Assembly: GCF_000719955.1 (NCBI RefSeq)
Contig: NZ_JOII01000006.1
Coordinates: forward strand, 372,001 to 436,000
Length of the DNA: 64,000 nt
Source: Streptomyces albidoflavus
Lineage (GTDB): Bacteria > Actinomycetota > Actinomycetes > Streptomycetales > Streptomycetaceae
Direction of reading: 5' to 3'
The notes below the pieces were generated by a model, which did not search any database, had not been told where the DNA came from, and saw only the letters and a list, made by a program, of their open reading frames with translations. A program made the translations under genes and the position numbers. Of this stretch, positions 36,280-44,488 are shown in pieces (position 1 is the first letter of the stretch; each line of letters opens with the position of its first letter).

Positions 36280-37644
36280 ATGACCGCCACCGCCGTTCAC
36301 GCCGTCGCCGAACCGACGATTTGTGCCCCGCTGCCCGTTCTGGGCGCCGACGTGACCGTCCCGCTCGCCACCGGCGGGGAGCGCACCTACGCCGCCCTCG
36401 ACTACGCCGCCAGCGCCCCCGCCCTCCAGCGGGTCTGGGACGACGTGGCCGCCTACGCCCCCTACTACGGCAGCGTCCACCGGGGCGCCGGGCACCTCTC
36501 CCAGCTCTCCACCGACCTCTTCGAGAAGAGCAGGGCCACCGTCGCCGCCTTCCTCGGCTGCCGCCCCGGCGACGAGCTCCTCTTCACCCGCTCCACCACC
36601 GACTCCCTCAACCTGCTGGCCGGCGCCCTCCCCGAGGGGTGCGAGGTCTTCGTCTTCGAGACCGAGCACCACGCCGCGCTGCTGCCCTGGCGCTCCTCCC
36701 GCCTCACCGTCCTCGACGCGCCCCGCAGCCACGAGGAGGCCGTCCGCACCCTGGAGCGGGCCCTCGCCGCCCGCGAGCCGTACGGCCCGGCACTGGTCTG
36801 CGTCACCGGCGCCTCCAACGTCACCGGGGAGATCTGGCCGGTCCGCGAACTGGCCGCCGCCGCCCACGCCCACGGCGCCCGCATCGTGCTGGACGCCGCC
36901 CAGCTCGCCCCGCACCGGCCCGTGTCGCTGGCCGAGCTGGACGTCGACTGGGTCGCCTTCTCCGGCCACAAGCTGTACGCGCCGTTCGGCTCCGGGGTGC
37001 TGGCCGGACGCGCCGACTGGCTGCGCTCCGCCGAGCCGTACCTCGCCGGGGGCGGGGCCAGCCGGACCGTCACCCGCGCCGAGGACGGCGGGGTGGAGGT
37101 CGTCTGGCACACCGGCGCGGCCCGGCACGAGGCCGGCTCGCCCAACGTCATCGGCGCCTACGCCGTCGCCGCCGCCTGCACCGCTCTCACCGAGGCCGGA
37201 CCGGAGCACCTGGCCGCCCGCGAGGAGGCGCTGCTGGAGCGGCTGCTGACCGGCCTCGCCGCACTGCCCGGCATCCGCGTCCTCAGCCTCTTCGGCGCCG
37301 GCGCCGACCGGGTGGGCGTGGTCTCCTTCACCGCCGAGGGCTGGCACAGCTCGCACCTGGCCGCCGCCCTCTCCGCCGAGTACGGCATCGGCGTCCGCGA
37401 CGGCCTCTTCTGCGCCCACCCGCTGGTGCGCACCCTGCTGGAGGCGGAGCGGACCGAGCCCGGCGAGTGCGGCGCGCCCCAGGAGACCGACGGACAGGCG
37501 CTCAGCGCGGTCCGGGTCAGCTTCGGCGCGGGGACGCCCGAGGAGCACGTCGAGCGGTTCCTCGGCGCCGTCCGCGAGCTGCTCACCGACGGCGCGCGCC
37601 TGGACTACCGCACCGTCGACGGTCGCTGGGTCCCGGCCGTCTGA
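36280..37644 (+). CDS. PLP-dependent class V aminotransferase-fold enzyme (cysteine desulfurase-like)
   Basis: A 454-residue enzyme of the SufS/CsdA-like group. The PLP lysine is in DWVAFSGHKLYAPFGSGVL. HHAALLPW supplies the aromatic/His stacking region, VTGASNVTGEIWPV is the family loop, and GIGVRDGLFCAHPL places a cysteine where SufS enzymes have theirs. The riboswitch upstream argues for sulfur amino acid or SAM-linked metabolism rather than general Fe-S assembly. A desulfurase or C-S lyase role is inferred. ATG follows CGGGAG. The last 40 bases overlap the convergent glycerate kinase gene. Confidence 0.85.
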   Translation: MTATAVHAVAEPTICAPLPVLGADVTVPLATGGERTYAALDYAASAPALQRVWDDVAAYAPYYGSVHRGAGHLSQLSTDLFEKSRATVAAFLGCRPGDELLFTRSTTDSLNLLAGALPEGCEVFVFETEHHAALLPWRSSRLTVLDAPRSHEEAVRTLERALAAREPYGPALVCVTGASNVTGEIWPVRELAAAAHAHGARIVLDAAQLAPHRPVSLAELDVDWVAFSGHKLYAPFGSGVLAGRADWLRSAEPYLAGGGASRTVTRAEDGGVEVVWHTGAARHEAGSPNVIGAYAVAAACTALTEAGPEHLAAREEALLERLLTGLAALPGIRVLSLFGAGADRVGVVSFTAEGWHSSHLAAALSAEYGIGVRDGLFCAHPLVRTLLEAERTEPGECGAPQETDGQALSAVRVSFGAGTPEEHVERFLGAVRELLTDGARLDYRTVDGRWVPAV

Positions 37645-38846
37645 CCGACGGCGGCGGCGAGAGGAGCCGCGCACGCCGCGACCGGGCTGAGCCGCGCCCC
37701 GAGCAGGACCATCCGCAGGGCCCGCTCGGTGGCGCCGGTGAGGAACTCCGCGCCCCGGCCCAGCGCCTCCGCCAGCCCCACCGGCGCGGGCAGGATGCTG
37801 TGGTAGGCGTCCACGCCCGGCACCTGGCCGTGGCCCTCGCCGAGGGTCCCGGCCAGTGCCAGCACCGGGCGGCCGGAGAGCTTGGCGCGGCGCGCGACCT
37901 CGGCGGGCACCTTGCCGCGCGGGGTCTGCGCGTCGAGGGCGCCCTCGGCGGTCACCACCAGGTCGGCCCGGGCCAGCCGGGCGTCCAGGTCGAGCCGCCC
38001 GAGCAGCACCTCGAAGCGGGGCCGCAGTTCGGCGCCGAGGGCGGCGAGCCCCGCCCCGAGCCCGCCGGAGGCGCCCGTACCGGCGTCCAGCCGCAGGTCG
38101 GCGAGGCGGCAGCGGCCCGGTGCCACGTCCCGGGCCAGCACCGCCGCCCACCGCTCCAGACCGGCCGCCAGCTGCTCCACCCGCTCGGGCGAGGCCCCCT
38201 TCTGCGGACCGAAGACCCGCGCCACGCCGCGCTCCCCGCACAGCACGTTGTACGGGTTGCAGGCCACCTTGATCCCGGTGCGGGCCAGCCGGGGGTCGAG
38301 CCCGGCCGTGTCGATGCGTGCCAGGCGCGACAACTCCACGCCTCCCGGGCCCAGTTCGCGCCCGTCCGCGTCCAGGAGGCGGGCGCCCAGCGCCTGGAGC
38401 GCGCCCGCGCCCCCGTCGGACGTACCGGAGTCGCCGCAGCCGACCAGGACGCGGGTGGCGCCCGCGTCGAGGGCGGCGGTGATCAGTTCGCCGACGCCGC
38501 GGGTGGTGGTGCGGCCGGGGTCGCGGGCGGTGCGGGGAACCAGGGCGAGGCCCGCGACGGCGGCCATCTCCACCACCGCCGTGGAGTCGGGGAGCAGGGC
38601 GAGATGGGTCGGCACCGGGGCGCCGACGGGGCCGGTGGCGGTGTACGGCAGGAGCCGGCCGCCCGCCGCCTCGGCCAGGGCCTCGGCGGTGCCCTCGCCG
38701 CCGTCGACCAGCGGGATCAGGTCGACCTCGGCGTCGGGCACCACGCGGAGGATGCCGGCGGCGATGGCGCGGGCCGCGTCCGGCGCGGAGAGGGACTCCT
38801 TGAATCCGCTGGGGGCGACGGCGAATCGGGTCGGGTACTGCGGCAC
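37605..38846 (-). CDS. Glycerate kinase (GlxK/GarK family)
   Basis: A 413-residue kinase converting glycerate to phosphoglycerate. Motifs are FAVAPSGFKESLSA at the N-terminus, LVDGGEGTAEAL, VGCGDSGTSDGGAGALQALGA, VARVFGPQKGAS and TAEGALDAQTPRGKVP, all typical of the two-domain glycerate-2-kinase fold. GTG at 38844-38846 has GGGAG 6 bases upstream. It follows a DASS-type transporter gene on the same strand after 55 bases, suggesting uptake and phosphorylation of glycerate or a related acid. Confidence 0.92.
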   Translation of the reverse strand: MPQYPTRFAVAPSGFKESLSAPDAARAIAAGILRVVPDAEVDLIPLVDGGEGTAEALAEAAGGRLLPYTATGPVGAPVPTHLALLPDSTAVVEMAAVAGLALVPRTARDPGRTTTRGVGELITAALDAGATRVLVGCGDSGTSDGGAGALQALGARLLDADGRELGPGGVELSRLARIDTAGLDPRLARTGIKVACNPYNVLCGERGVARVFGPQKGASPERVEQLAAGLERWAAVLARDVAPGRCRLADLRLDAGTGASGGLGAGLAALGAELRPRFEVLLGRLDLDARLARADLVVTAEGALDAQTPRGKVPAEVARRAKLSGRPVLALAGTLGEGHGQVPGVDAYHSILPAPVGLAEALGRGAEFLTGATERALRMVLLGARLSPVAACAAPLAAAVGQTAGTQRPSTVR

Positions 38847-38901
38847 GGTGACTCCCGGGAATCGGGCGGACAGGACGGTGTGGGGGAGGGGCGCGCGGCC
38901 G

Positions 38902-40314
38902 TCAGGAGACGGGCACGCCGAGCAGCGGCCACACCGCGAGGGCGAAGGCCAGCACCAGCAGGGCGGTCAGCGGCGCGAGCACCGCCGAGAGCCGCAGCAG
39001 GTCGCGCGGGGTGTACGTGGGCGTGTCCGGTATCCCCGCGAAGAGCGTCACCGGCTTCGCGGAGGCGGGCAGGGTGTGGCAGAAGCCGGCGGCGGCGGTG
39101 GAGGCGAGGGCGGCGGTGACCGGGTTGACCCCGGCGCTCGCGGCGGCGGCCACCACCAGCGGCACCAGCACGCTGGACCGGGCCGAGCGGGACTGGAGGA
39201 CCAGGTGGGCCGCCGTGCTGACCGCGGTCACCACGGCGAGGAAGACCCACGGCGGTACGTCCAGCGGCACCCCGCCCACCAGCCAGCGGGCCGCGCCCGA
39301 GTCGGCCAGCGCGATGCCCATCGCCATCGTCGCCGCCATGAAGAGCAGCAGCGACCAGGGCACGGTGCGCAGCGCGTCCTTCAGCCGGACCGTGCCCAGC
39401 GCCGGGGAGGCGGCGACCACCGCGCCGATCAGCGCCACCACCGCCGGGGGCACTTGGTGCAGGGGCTCGCTGCACCAGAGCACCACCACGGTGGAGAGCA
39501 GCAGGGCGCAGCGGGCCTCGGCGGGGGAGAGGGGCCCGGTCACCGGGGAGTCGCTGTGCTCCTGGATGTCGTCCGCGCCGATCCGTACCGGTCCCTCGCG
39601 GTCGGCGCGCCGGGTGGTGGTCAGCAGGACCGCCTCGGCGGCGAGGTGGGAGGAGGCGATGGCGAGGGGGAGGCCCAGCAGCAGCCACTCGGTGAAGCCG
39701 ATCCGTTCCCCGGTGGCCTCCCAGAGCACCGAGACGGTGATGAGGTGGGCGCCGGCGCCGATCAGCGTGGCCACCGCCGACAGCAGGATGACGGTGGGGA
39801 AGAGCAGCGCCAGCATCACCACCACCCGGCGCCTCTCGCCCAGCACCTTGGCGAGCGCCAGGAAGACCGGCAGGGCGAGGGCGGCCCGGCCCGAGGTGGC
39901 CGGGACGGCGAAGGCGGTGACGACCAGCGCGGCGGTGGTCAGGTGGACCAGCTGGCGCACCGAGCGGGCGCCGCTCACCAGGAAGGCCGCCGCCCGGCCC
40001 GCGAGCCCGGTCCTGCCCACCGCGGCGGCCAGCACGAAGGCGCAGATCAGCAGCCAGACGGTGTCGTCCCCGAGGGTGCCGAAGAGGGCGTCGCTGCTGA
40101 TCACGCCGGTCACGGTGAGGGCGAGCCCGGCGCCGAGCGCGACGTAGGTGTCGTCCACCGGGCCGGCGATCCAGGCGGCGGTGGCGAGGACGAAGACGCC
40201 GAGCGTCAGCCGCCCCTCCCCGGACAGGCCGGGGACCTGGCCGGGCACGAGGAGCAGGGCGCAGAGGCTCAGCGCCGCGCACCACAGCGCGGCCTGGCGG
40301 AGAGTCAGGGTCAC
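38902..40314 (-). CDS. SLC13/DASS-family anion transporter
   Basis: A 470-residue protein with about eleven to twelve hydrophobic helices. Recognisable segments include LGDDTVWLLICAFVLAAAVGRTGLAGR and the internal repeat ending SAKPVTLFAGIPDTPTYTPRDLL, as in the divalent anion:Na+ symporter family. Substrates of relatives are dicarboxylates, sulfate or phosphate. The glycerate kinase gene immediately downstream suggests an organic acid. GTG at 40312-40314. Confidence 0.85.
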   Translation of the reverse strand: MTLTLRQAALWCAALSLCALLLVPGQVPGLSGEGRLTLGVFVLATAAWIAGPVDDTYVALGAGLALTVTGVISSDALFGTLGDDTVWLLICAFVLAAAVGRTGLAGRAAAFLVSGARSVRQLVHLTTAALVVTAFAVPATSGRAALALPVFLALAKVLGERRRVVVMLALLFPTVILLSAVATLIGAGAHLITVSVLWEATGERIGFTEWLLLGLPLAIASSHLAAEAVLLTTTRRADREGPVRIGADDIQEHSDSPVTGPLSPAEARCALLLSTVVVLWCSEPLHQVPPAVVALIGAVVAASPALGTVRLKDALRTVPWSLLLFMAATMAMGIALADSGAARWLVGGVPLDVPPWVFLAVVTAVSTAAHLVLQSRSARSSVLVPLVVAAAASAGVNPVTAALASTAAAGFCHTLPASAKPVTLFAGIPDTPTYTPRDLLRLSAVLAPLTALLVLAFALAVWPLLGVPVS

Positions 40315-40390
40315 CCGTTCACCCTGGGCGGCGGGGGTGAGCCGCCCATGAGCCCGTCATGAAGGACGTCTCATGCGGGCCCGGCCCCGA

Positions 40391-41056
40391 TCACCCCTGC
40401 GGCAGCCGGTACCCCATCCCGCGCACCGTCTCGATCCGGTGCGCGCCGAGCTTGCGGCGCAGGGCGCGCACGTAGACGTCGACGATGTTGGAGCCCGGGT
40501 CGAAGTCGTACCCCCAGACCTGGGAGAGGATCTGCTCGCGGGAGAGGACCTGGCCGGGGTGGCGCAGGAAGAGTTCCAGCAGGACGAACTCGCGGGCCGT
40601 CAGGTCGACGGTCTCCTCGCCGGATCGGGCCCGCCGGGTGCGCAGGTCGAGGGTGACCTCGCCGCACCGCAGGACGGTCACCTCCGGCGCGCGGGCGGCG
40701 GTGCGCAGCCGCAGCCGCACCCGGGCCAGCAGCTCCTCGAACCGGAACGGCTTGGTCATCCAGTCGTCGGCCCCGCCCTCCAGACCGGCCACCGTGTCCC
40801 GTACGGAGTCCCGCGCGGTCAGCACGATCACCGGCGCCGTCACCCGGGCCTCGCGCAGGTCCCGCAGGACGGTGAAGCCGTCCCGGCCCGGCAGCCCGAT
40901 GTCCAGCAGGACCAGGTCGAAGCCGCCGGTGAGGGCGTAGTCGTGGGCGCTCTCCCCGTCGGCGGCGACCGTGGTGGTGAAGCCGTTGGCCCGCAGCCCC
41001 TTCTCGATGAAGGAGGCGATGCGCTCCTCGTCCTCGACGATGAGTATCCGGTTCAC
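40391..41056 (-). CDS. OmpR/PhoB-family response regulator
   Basis: A 221-residue regulator. The receiver has E8-D9 acidic residues, phosphoacceptor D52 (LVLLDIGLPG), T in VLTARD and K in WMTKPF. A winged-helix DNA-binding domain follows (LTAREFVLLELFLRHPGQVLSREQILSQVWGYDFDPGSNIVDVYVRALRRKLG). The GTG start overlaps the kinase stop codon (GTGA), so the pair is coupled. It is the last gene of a three-gene operon. Confidence 0.94.
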   Translation of the reverse strand: MNRILIVEDEERIASFIEKGLRANGFTTTVAADGESAHDYALTGGFDLVLLDIGLPGRDGFTVLRDLREARVTAPVIVLTARDSVRDTVAGLEGGADDWMTKPFRFEELLARVRLRLRTAARAPEVTVLRCGEVTLDLRTRRARSGEETVDLTAREFVLLELFLRHPGQVLSREQILSQVWGYDFDPGSNIVDVYVRALRRKLGAHRIETVRGMGYRLPQG

Positions 41057-42525
41057 GGCGTGGTGGCCCTTTCCAGTACGAGGACGAAGGTGGCGCCGCC
41101 CGACTCCGGCGAGCGCAGCTCGACCCGGCCGCCGGGATGGCCCTCGGCGATGGCCCGGACGATGGCGAGGCCGAGCCCGGCCCCGCTGCCCCGGGCGCCG
41201 CGCCGGGCGGTGCCGCGCCGGAACCGTTCGAAGATGACCTCGGCGTCCTGCGGCTGGACGCCGGGCCCGGTGTCGGCGACGTACAGCTCCGTGGTGGAGT
41301 CGGCGAGGGTGCGGGAGCCGACGGTGATCCGGGCGCCCTGCACGGTGTGCTGCACGGCGTTCTGGGCGAGCTGGACCATGGCCTGGGTGACGCGCTGCTC
41401 GTCGAGGTGGACGAGGTCGTCGTCGGGGCGGTCCGGGCGCAGGTCGGTGTGGCCGTCGAGGACCCAGTCCCGCTCGCCCAGGGTGCGGGCCTTGACGTAG
41501 ACGTCGGCGGTGAGTTCGGCGAGGCGGACGGGGCCGGGGGTGACGAAGTCGGGGCGTTCGGACTTGGCGAGGAGCAGCAGGTCCTCCACGATGCGGCTCA
41601 TCCGGTCGAGTTCGTCGGTGACCAGCCGGACCGTCTCCTCACGCTCGGCCGGGTCGTCGCCCATCAGCTCCAGGTGGCCCCGGACGATGGTGATGGGGGT
41701 ACGCAGCTCGTGCCCGGCGTCGTCGACGAACTGGCGCTGCGCGGCGAAGGCCCGCTCCAGCCGGTCCAGCATGGCGTTGAAGGTGCCCGCCAGCGCCGCG
41801 ATGTCGTCGTGGCCGCGGACCGGGATGCGGCGGGTCAGGTCCTGCTCGGTGAGCTGGGCCGCGGTGGTGGTGACCAGCCGGACCGGGGCCAGGATGCGTC
41901 CGGCGACGGCCCAGCCGATGCCACAGGTCAGCAGCAGGGCGACGGCCGAGATGGCGAGCAGGATCTGGAAGACGGTGTCCGCCTCCTCCCGCTCCCGCTC
42001 GGGATGGAAGGCGACCACGAAGGCCGCCTCCGGGGAGCCGCCGCCGGGGACCACCCGCACCTTGGCCCAGCGGATCTCGCCCTCGGGCCGGTCCAGCGTG
42101 CCGGAGCGGTGCGGGGAGGCGAGGACGGCGGCCCGCGCGTCGGCGTCCCGGTGCAGCGGCAGCCGGACGGGTATCTCGCGGCCCTGGGTGAGCTGGGCCG
42201 GGCCCCGGCCGCCGGTGCGGCCGACCAGGCCGATCAACTCCTCGCCCGGGTCGGCGTACTGGCGTTCCAGGAAGACCCGCAGGAGCCGTTCCGGGTCGCG
42301 GAAGCGGGTGCCGGTGGAGGGGTCCACGCCGCGTTCGAAGAAGGCGGTGAACTCGCCCGTCTCCTGGGCGAGGAGGCGCTCCACCCGGTGGTCGACGTCC
42401 CGCAGCAGGATGGACCGGGTCGTCGCGGCCACCGCCGCCAGGGCGACGGCCATGACGACCAGCAGCCAGAGCAGGATGCGGACCCGGGCGGATATCCGGT
42501 GCGGGACGGAGTCAGCCGTCGTCAC
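41053..42525 (-). CDS. HAMP-domain sensor histidine kinase
   Basis: A 490-residue EnvZ-like kinase. The first helix (ILLWLLVVMAVALAAVAATT) leads to an extracytoplasmic sensor of about 135 residues, a second helix (ISAVALLLTCGIGWAVAG), a HAMP domain, HisKA with VDDAGHELRTPITI (H272) and HATPase_c (ADTGPGVQ, GSGAGLGLAIVRAI). The open frame extends to 42651, but that part is the out-of-frame translation of the preceding gene (PPPPGPPAPPPR, TTGTTTGTT). GTG at 42523-42525, 14 bases inside the preceding gene, is preferred. Confidence 0.9.
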   Translation of the reverse strand: MTTADSVPHRISARVRILLWLLVVMAVALAAVAATTRSILLRDVDHRVERLLAQETGEFTAFFERGVDPSTGTRFRDPERLLRVFLERQYADPGEELIGLVGRTGGRGPAQLTQGREIPVRLPLHRDADARAAVLASPHRSGTLDRPEGEIRWAKVRVVPGGGSPEAAFVVAFHPEREREEADTVFQILLAISAVALLLTCGIGWAVAGRILAPVRLVTTTAAQLTEQDLTRRIPVRGHDDIAALAGTFNAMLDRLERAFAAQRQFVDDAGHELRTPITIVRGHLELMGDDPAEREETVRLVTDELDRMSRIVEDLLLLAKSERPDFVTPGPVRLAELTADVYVKARTLGERDWVLDGHTDLRPDRPDDDLVHLDEQRVTQAMVQLAQNAVQHTVQGARITVGSRTLADSTTELYVADTGPGVQPQDAEVIFERFRRGTARRGARGSGAGLGLAIVRAIAEGHPGGRVELRSPESGGATFVLVLERATTP

Positions 42526-42856
42526 CGTCGCGGTCGTCCCGGTCGTCGTCGCGGTCGGGTCCGATGTCGTCCCGGTCGTCGTCCCCGTCGTCGCCCGAGC
42601 CGCTCGGGGAGGGGGAGCCGGAGGGCCGGGCGGAGGGGGCGCCGCCGTCATCGCGGCCGTCCTCGGCGGAGGGGGAGGGGCCGCCGCTCTCCGGCGTGCC
42701 CGAGGGGCCGGAGGAGGGCGAGCCGCTCTCCATCTCCACCCGGGCCGGCGGCGCGGGCGGGTCGGGGCTGTCGGTGAGCGCGAAGCTGGTCGCCGCGATG
42801 GCCAGCGGTATCGCGACGACGGCGGCGAGGGTCGCCACCCGGTGGGAGAAGGCCAT
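42512..42856 (-). CDS. Small acidic secreted or membrane-tethered protein
   Basis: A 114-residue protein. A signal-anchor-like N-terminus (MAFSHRVATLAAVVAIPLAIAATSFAL) is followed by a Ser/Pro/Gly-rich linker and an Asp/Arg-rich tail (DDGDDDRDDIGPDRDDDRDDRDGDDG). The rest is intrinsically disordered. It is the first gene of the kinase/regulator operon and overlaps the kinase start, so it may be a sensory accessory, for example a Ca2+- or metal-binding partner. That role is inference. I know it only as a small secreted hydrophilic protein in Streptomyces. Confidence 0.75.
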   Translation of the reverse strand: MAFSHRVATLAAVVAIPLAIAATSFALTDSPDPPAPPARVEMESGSPSSGPSGTPESGGPSPSAEDGRDDGGAPSARPSGSPSPSGSGDDGDDDRDDIGPDRDDDRDDRDGDDG

Positions 42857-42973
42857 GCCCGCAGCCTGCCGGGGCCACCCGTCGCCGGGGATGAAGGCCG
42901 GATGAGGGTTTCTTCATCTTCGCCGCCACCCCGGTGCGCGCGGCCGGCGGTGGGCCGGCCGCCGCGCCGGAGG

Positions 42974-43255
42974 TCAGCTGTCGAGGCCGATGGCGAAGGC
43001 GGCCTCGAGGTCGTGCTGGGAGTAGGTGCGGAACGCCACGTGGGTGTCGGTGCCCTCGACGCCCTCGATCTTGCTGATCCGGCCGGGGATGACGTCGGCC
43101 AGGTCGTCGTGGCGGGGCACGCGCACCATGGCGATCAGGTCGTAGGTGCCGGTCACCGAGAACACCTCGCTGACGTTGTCCAGTGCGGCGATGGCCTCGG
43201 CGATCTCGGGAATGCGGTCCACGCTGGTCTTGATGAGCACGATCGCGGTGATCAC
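42974..43255 (-). CDS. Stand-alone Lrp/AsnC ligand-binding (RAM) domain protein
   Basis: A 93-residue protein consisting only of the AsnC C-terminal effector domain: MITAIVLIKTSVDRIPEIAEAI, VSEVFSVTGTYDLIAMVRV and IEGVEGTDTHVAFRTYS. It has no HTH, so it cannot bind DNA alone. It may bind an amino acid or join an Lrp-type regulator. The GTG overlaps the rhomboid stop codon (GTGA), and a GGAGA site lies inside the rhomboid gene. Confidence 0.9.
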   Translation of the reverse strand: MITAIVLIKTSVDRIPEIAEAIAALDNVSEVFSVTGTYDLIAMVRVPRHDDLADVIPGRISKIEGVEGTDTHVAFRTYSQHDLEAAFAIGLDS

Positions 43256-43989
43256 GGTTTGCTGTCTCCCTCGGTGGCCGTCGCTGGGGTCCTCACTCTA
43301 AGCGACCCCGAACGGGTCCACGCATACAGGAACCCCAGCGCGAATCCGATCAGGTGCGCCAGATAGGCCACGCCCGGGCCCTCGCCGCCGCGCCGGGCCG
43401 CGATCCACTGGAGCGCCGCCCAGAACGGCAGCACCACCCAGGCCGGTACCCGTACCGGGAGGAAGAGGAGGAAGGGCAGCAGCGTGGTGACCCGTGCCTT
43501 GGGCAGCACGTGGAGGAAGGCGCCGAGCACCGCCGAGATCGCCCCGGAGGCCCCCACCAGGGGCTGGGCGGAGTCGGCGAAGGCCGCCGCGTAGCCGAGC
43601 AGCGCCAGGTAGCCGCAGCCCAGATAGAAGAGCAGGTAGCGGACCGGGCCCATCCGCTCCTCCAGCATCCCGCCGAAGACGTGCAGGAAGAGCAGGTTGC
43701 CGAGCAGGTGCAGCCAGCCCCCGTGCACGAAGAGCGCCGTCAGCGGGGTCAGCGCCTCCTCGGCCCGCCCCCGGAACAGCTCGGCGGGGATCACCCCCCA
43801 GCGGTCGTAGTAGGCGTACTGCGCCGCGACCAGCCGCTCGCCCGTGCCGTACGCGGTGGTGAACCCGGAGACCGGACCGAGCAGGAAGACGATCGCGCAG
43901 AGGGCGATCAGGCCGTACGTGACGGGGTGGCCGCGCCCCGCCAGCCGCCGGGCCGCCGTCCGCAGGGAGCCGAACCGTGTCACGATCAT
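43252..43989 (-). CDS. Rhomboid-family intramembrane serine protease
   Basis: A 245-residue, six-helix membrane protease. The catalytic serine is S148 in LVGASGAISAVLG and the histidine is H212 in LAHLIGFALGF. The conserved loop HGGWLHLLGNLLFLHVFG is present. It cleaves substrates within the membrane, and natural substrates are unknown here. The ATG at 43987-43989 has only a weak ribosome site. The frame upstream of it is low-complexity and unlikely to be translated. It is coupled to the AsnC-domain gene. Confidence 0.92.
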   Translation of the reverse strand: MIVTRFGSLRTAARRLAGRGHPVTYGLIALCAIVFLLGPVSGFTTAYGTGERLVAAQYAYYDRWGVIPAELFRGRAEEALTPLTALFVHGGWLHLLGNLLFLHVFGGMLEERMGPVRYLLFYLGCGYLALLGYAAAFADSAQPLVGASGAISAVLGAFLHVLPKARVTTLLPFLLFLPVRVPAWVVLPFWAALQWIAARRGGEGPGVAYLAHLIGFALGFLYAWTRSGSLRVRTPATATEGDSKP

Positions 43990-44214
43990 GTTCAGATCAT
44001 GGCGTAACCGGCGCAAACCACGCATACCGCCTCGCCGGTGCCCTGGGCGGCCCACGGGCGGCCCGCCAGGCCGTAGGGTTGCGGCGTCAGGCGGCACGGA
44101 CGTACCGCGACCCGGTCGCGGTGGCGCCACGTGGTGGCGACGACACCAGCGCAGGCGACAGCGTGGTCGCGGCAGAAGCAGTAGCGACACCGAGTGACAC
44201 CAAGGACAGCCACG

Positions 44215-44454
44215 ATGACGGTTCCCCAGCCCACCACCGAGACCCGCTGGCGCTGCACGCTCTGCGGCAACCTCACGCGCTTCGACGTGACCCGCTCCTC
44301 CAAGGTCGTCGAGTACGTCCACCTCGACCTGGCCGGAGTGCCGAACGTCGAGGAGACCGAGGTCGTCAGTGAGACGATCGACTCGGTCCGCTGCCGCTGG
44401 TGCAACGCGGTGGACCAGATCGAACTGGTGGACAGGCCGGGCGCCGGCTCCTGA
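44215..44454 (+). CDS. Small zinc-ribbon protein
   Basis: A 79-residue protein with two CxxC pairs (CTLCGN and CRWCNA) about 45 residues apart, enough to bind one zinc ion. Between them is VVEYVHLDLAGVPNVEETEVVSETI. The function is unknown, and similar proteins are conserved next to the NYN-domain gene in Streptomyces. ATG at 44215 follows AAGGA. A -10-like TAGGGT is at 44074-44079. Confidence 0.82.
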   Translation: MTVPQPTTETRWRCTLCGNLTRFDVTRSSKVVEYVHLDLAGVPNVEETEVVSETIDSVRCRWCNAVDQIELVDRPGAGS

Positions 44455-44488
44455 GGGAGCGGCACCCGCACGGCGATGGGGTGACTCG

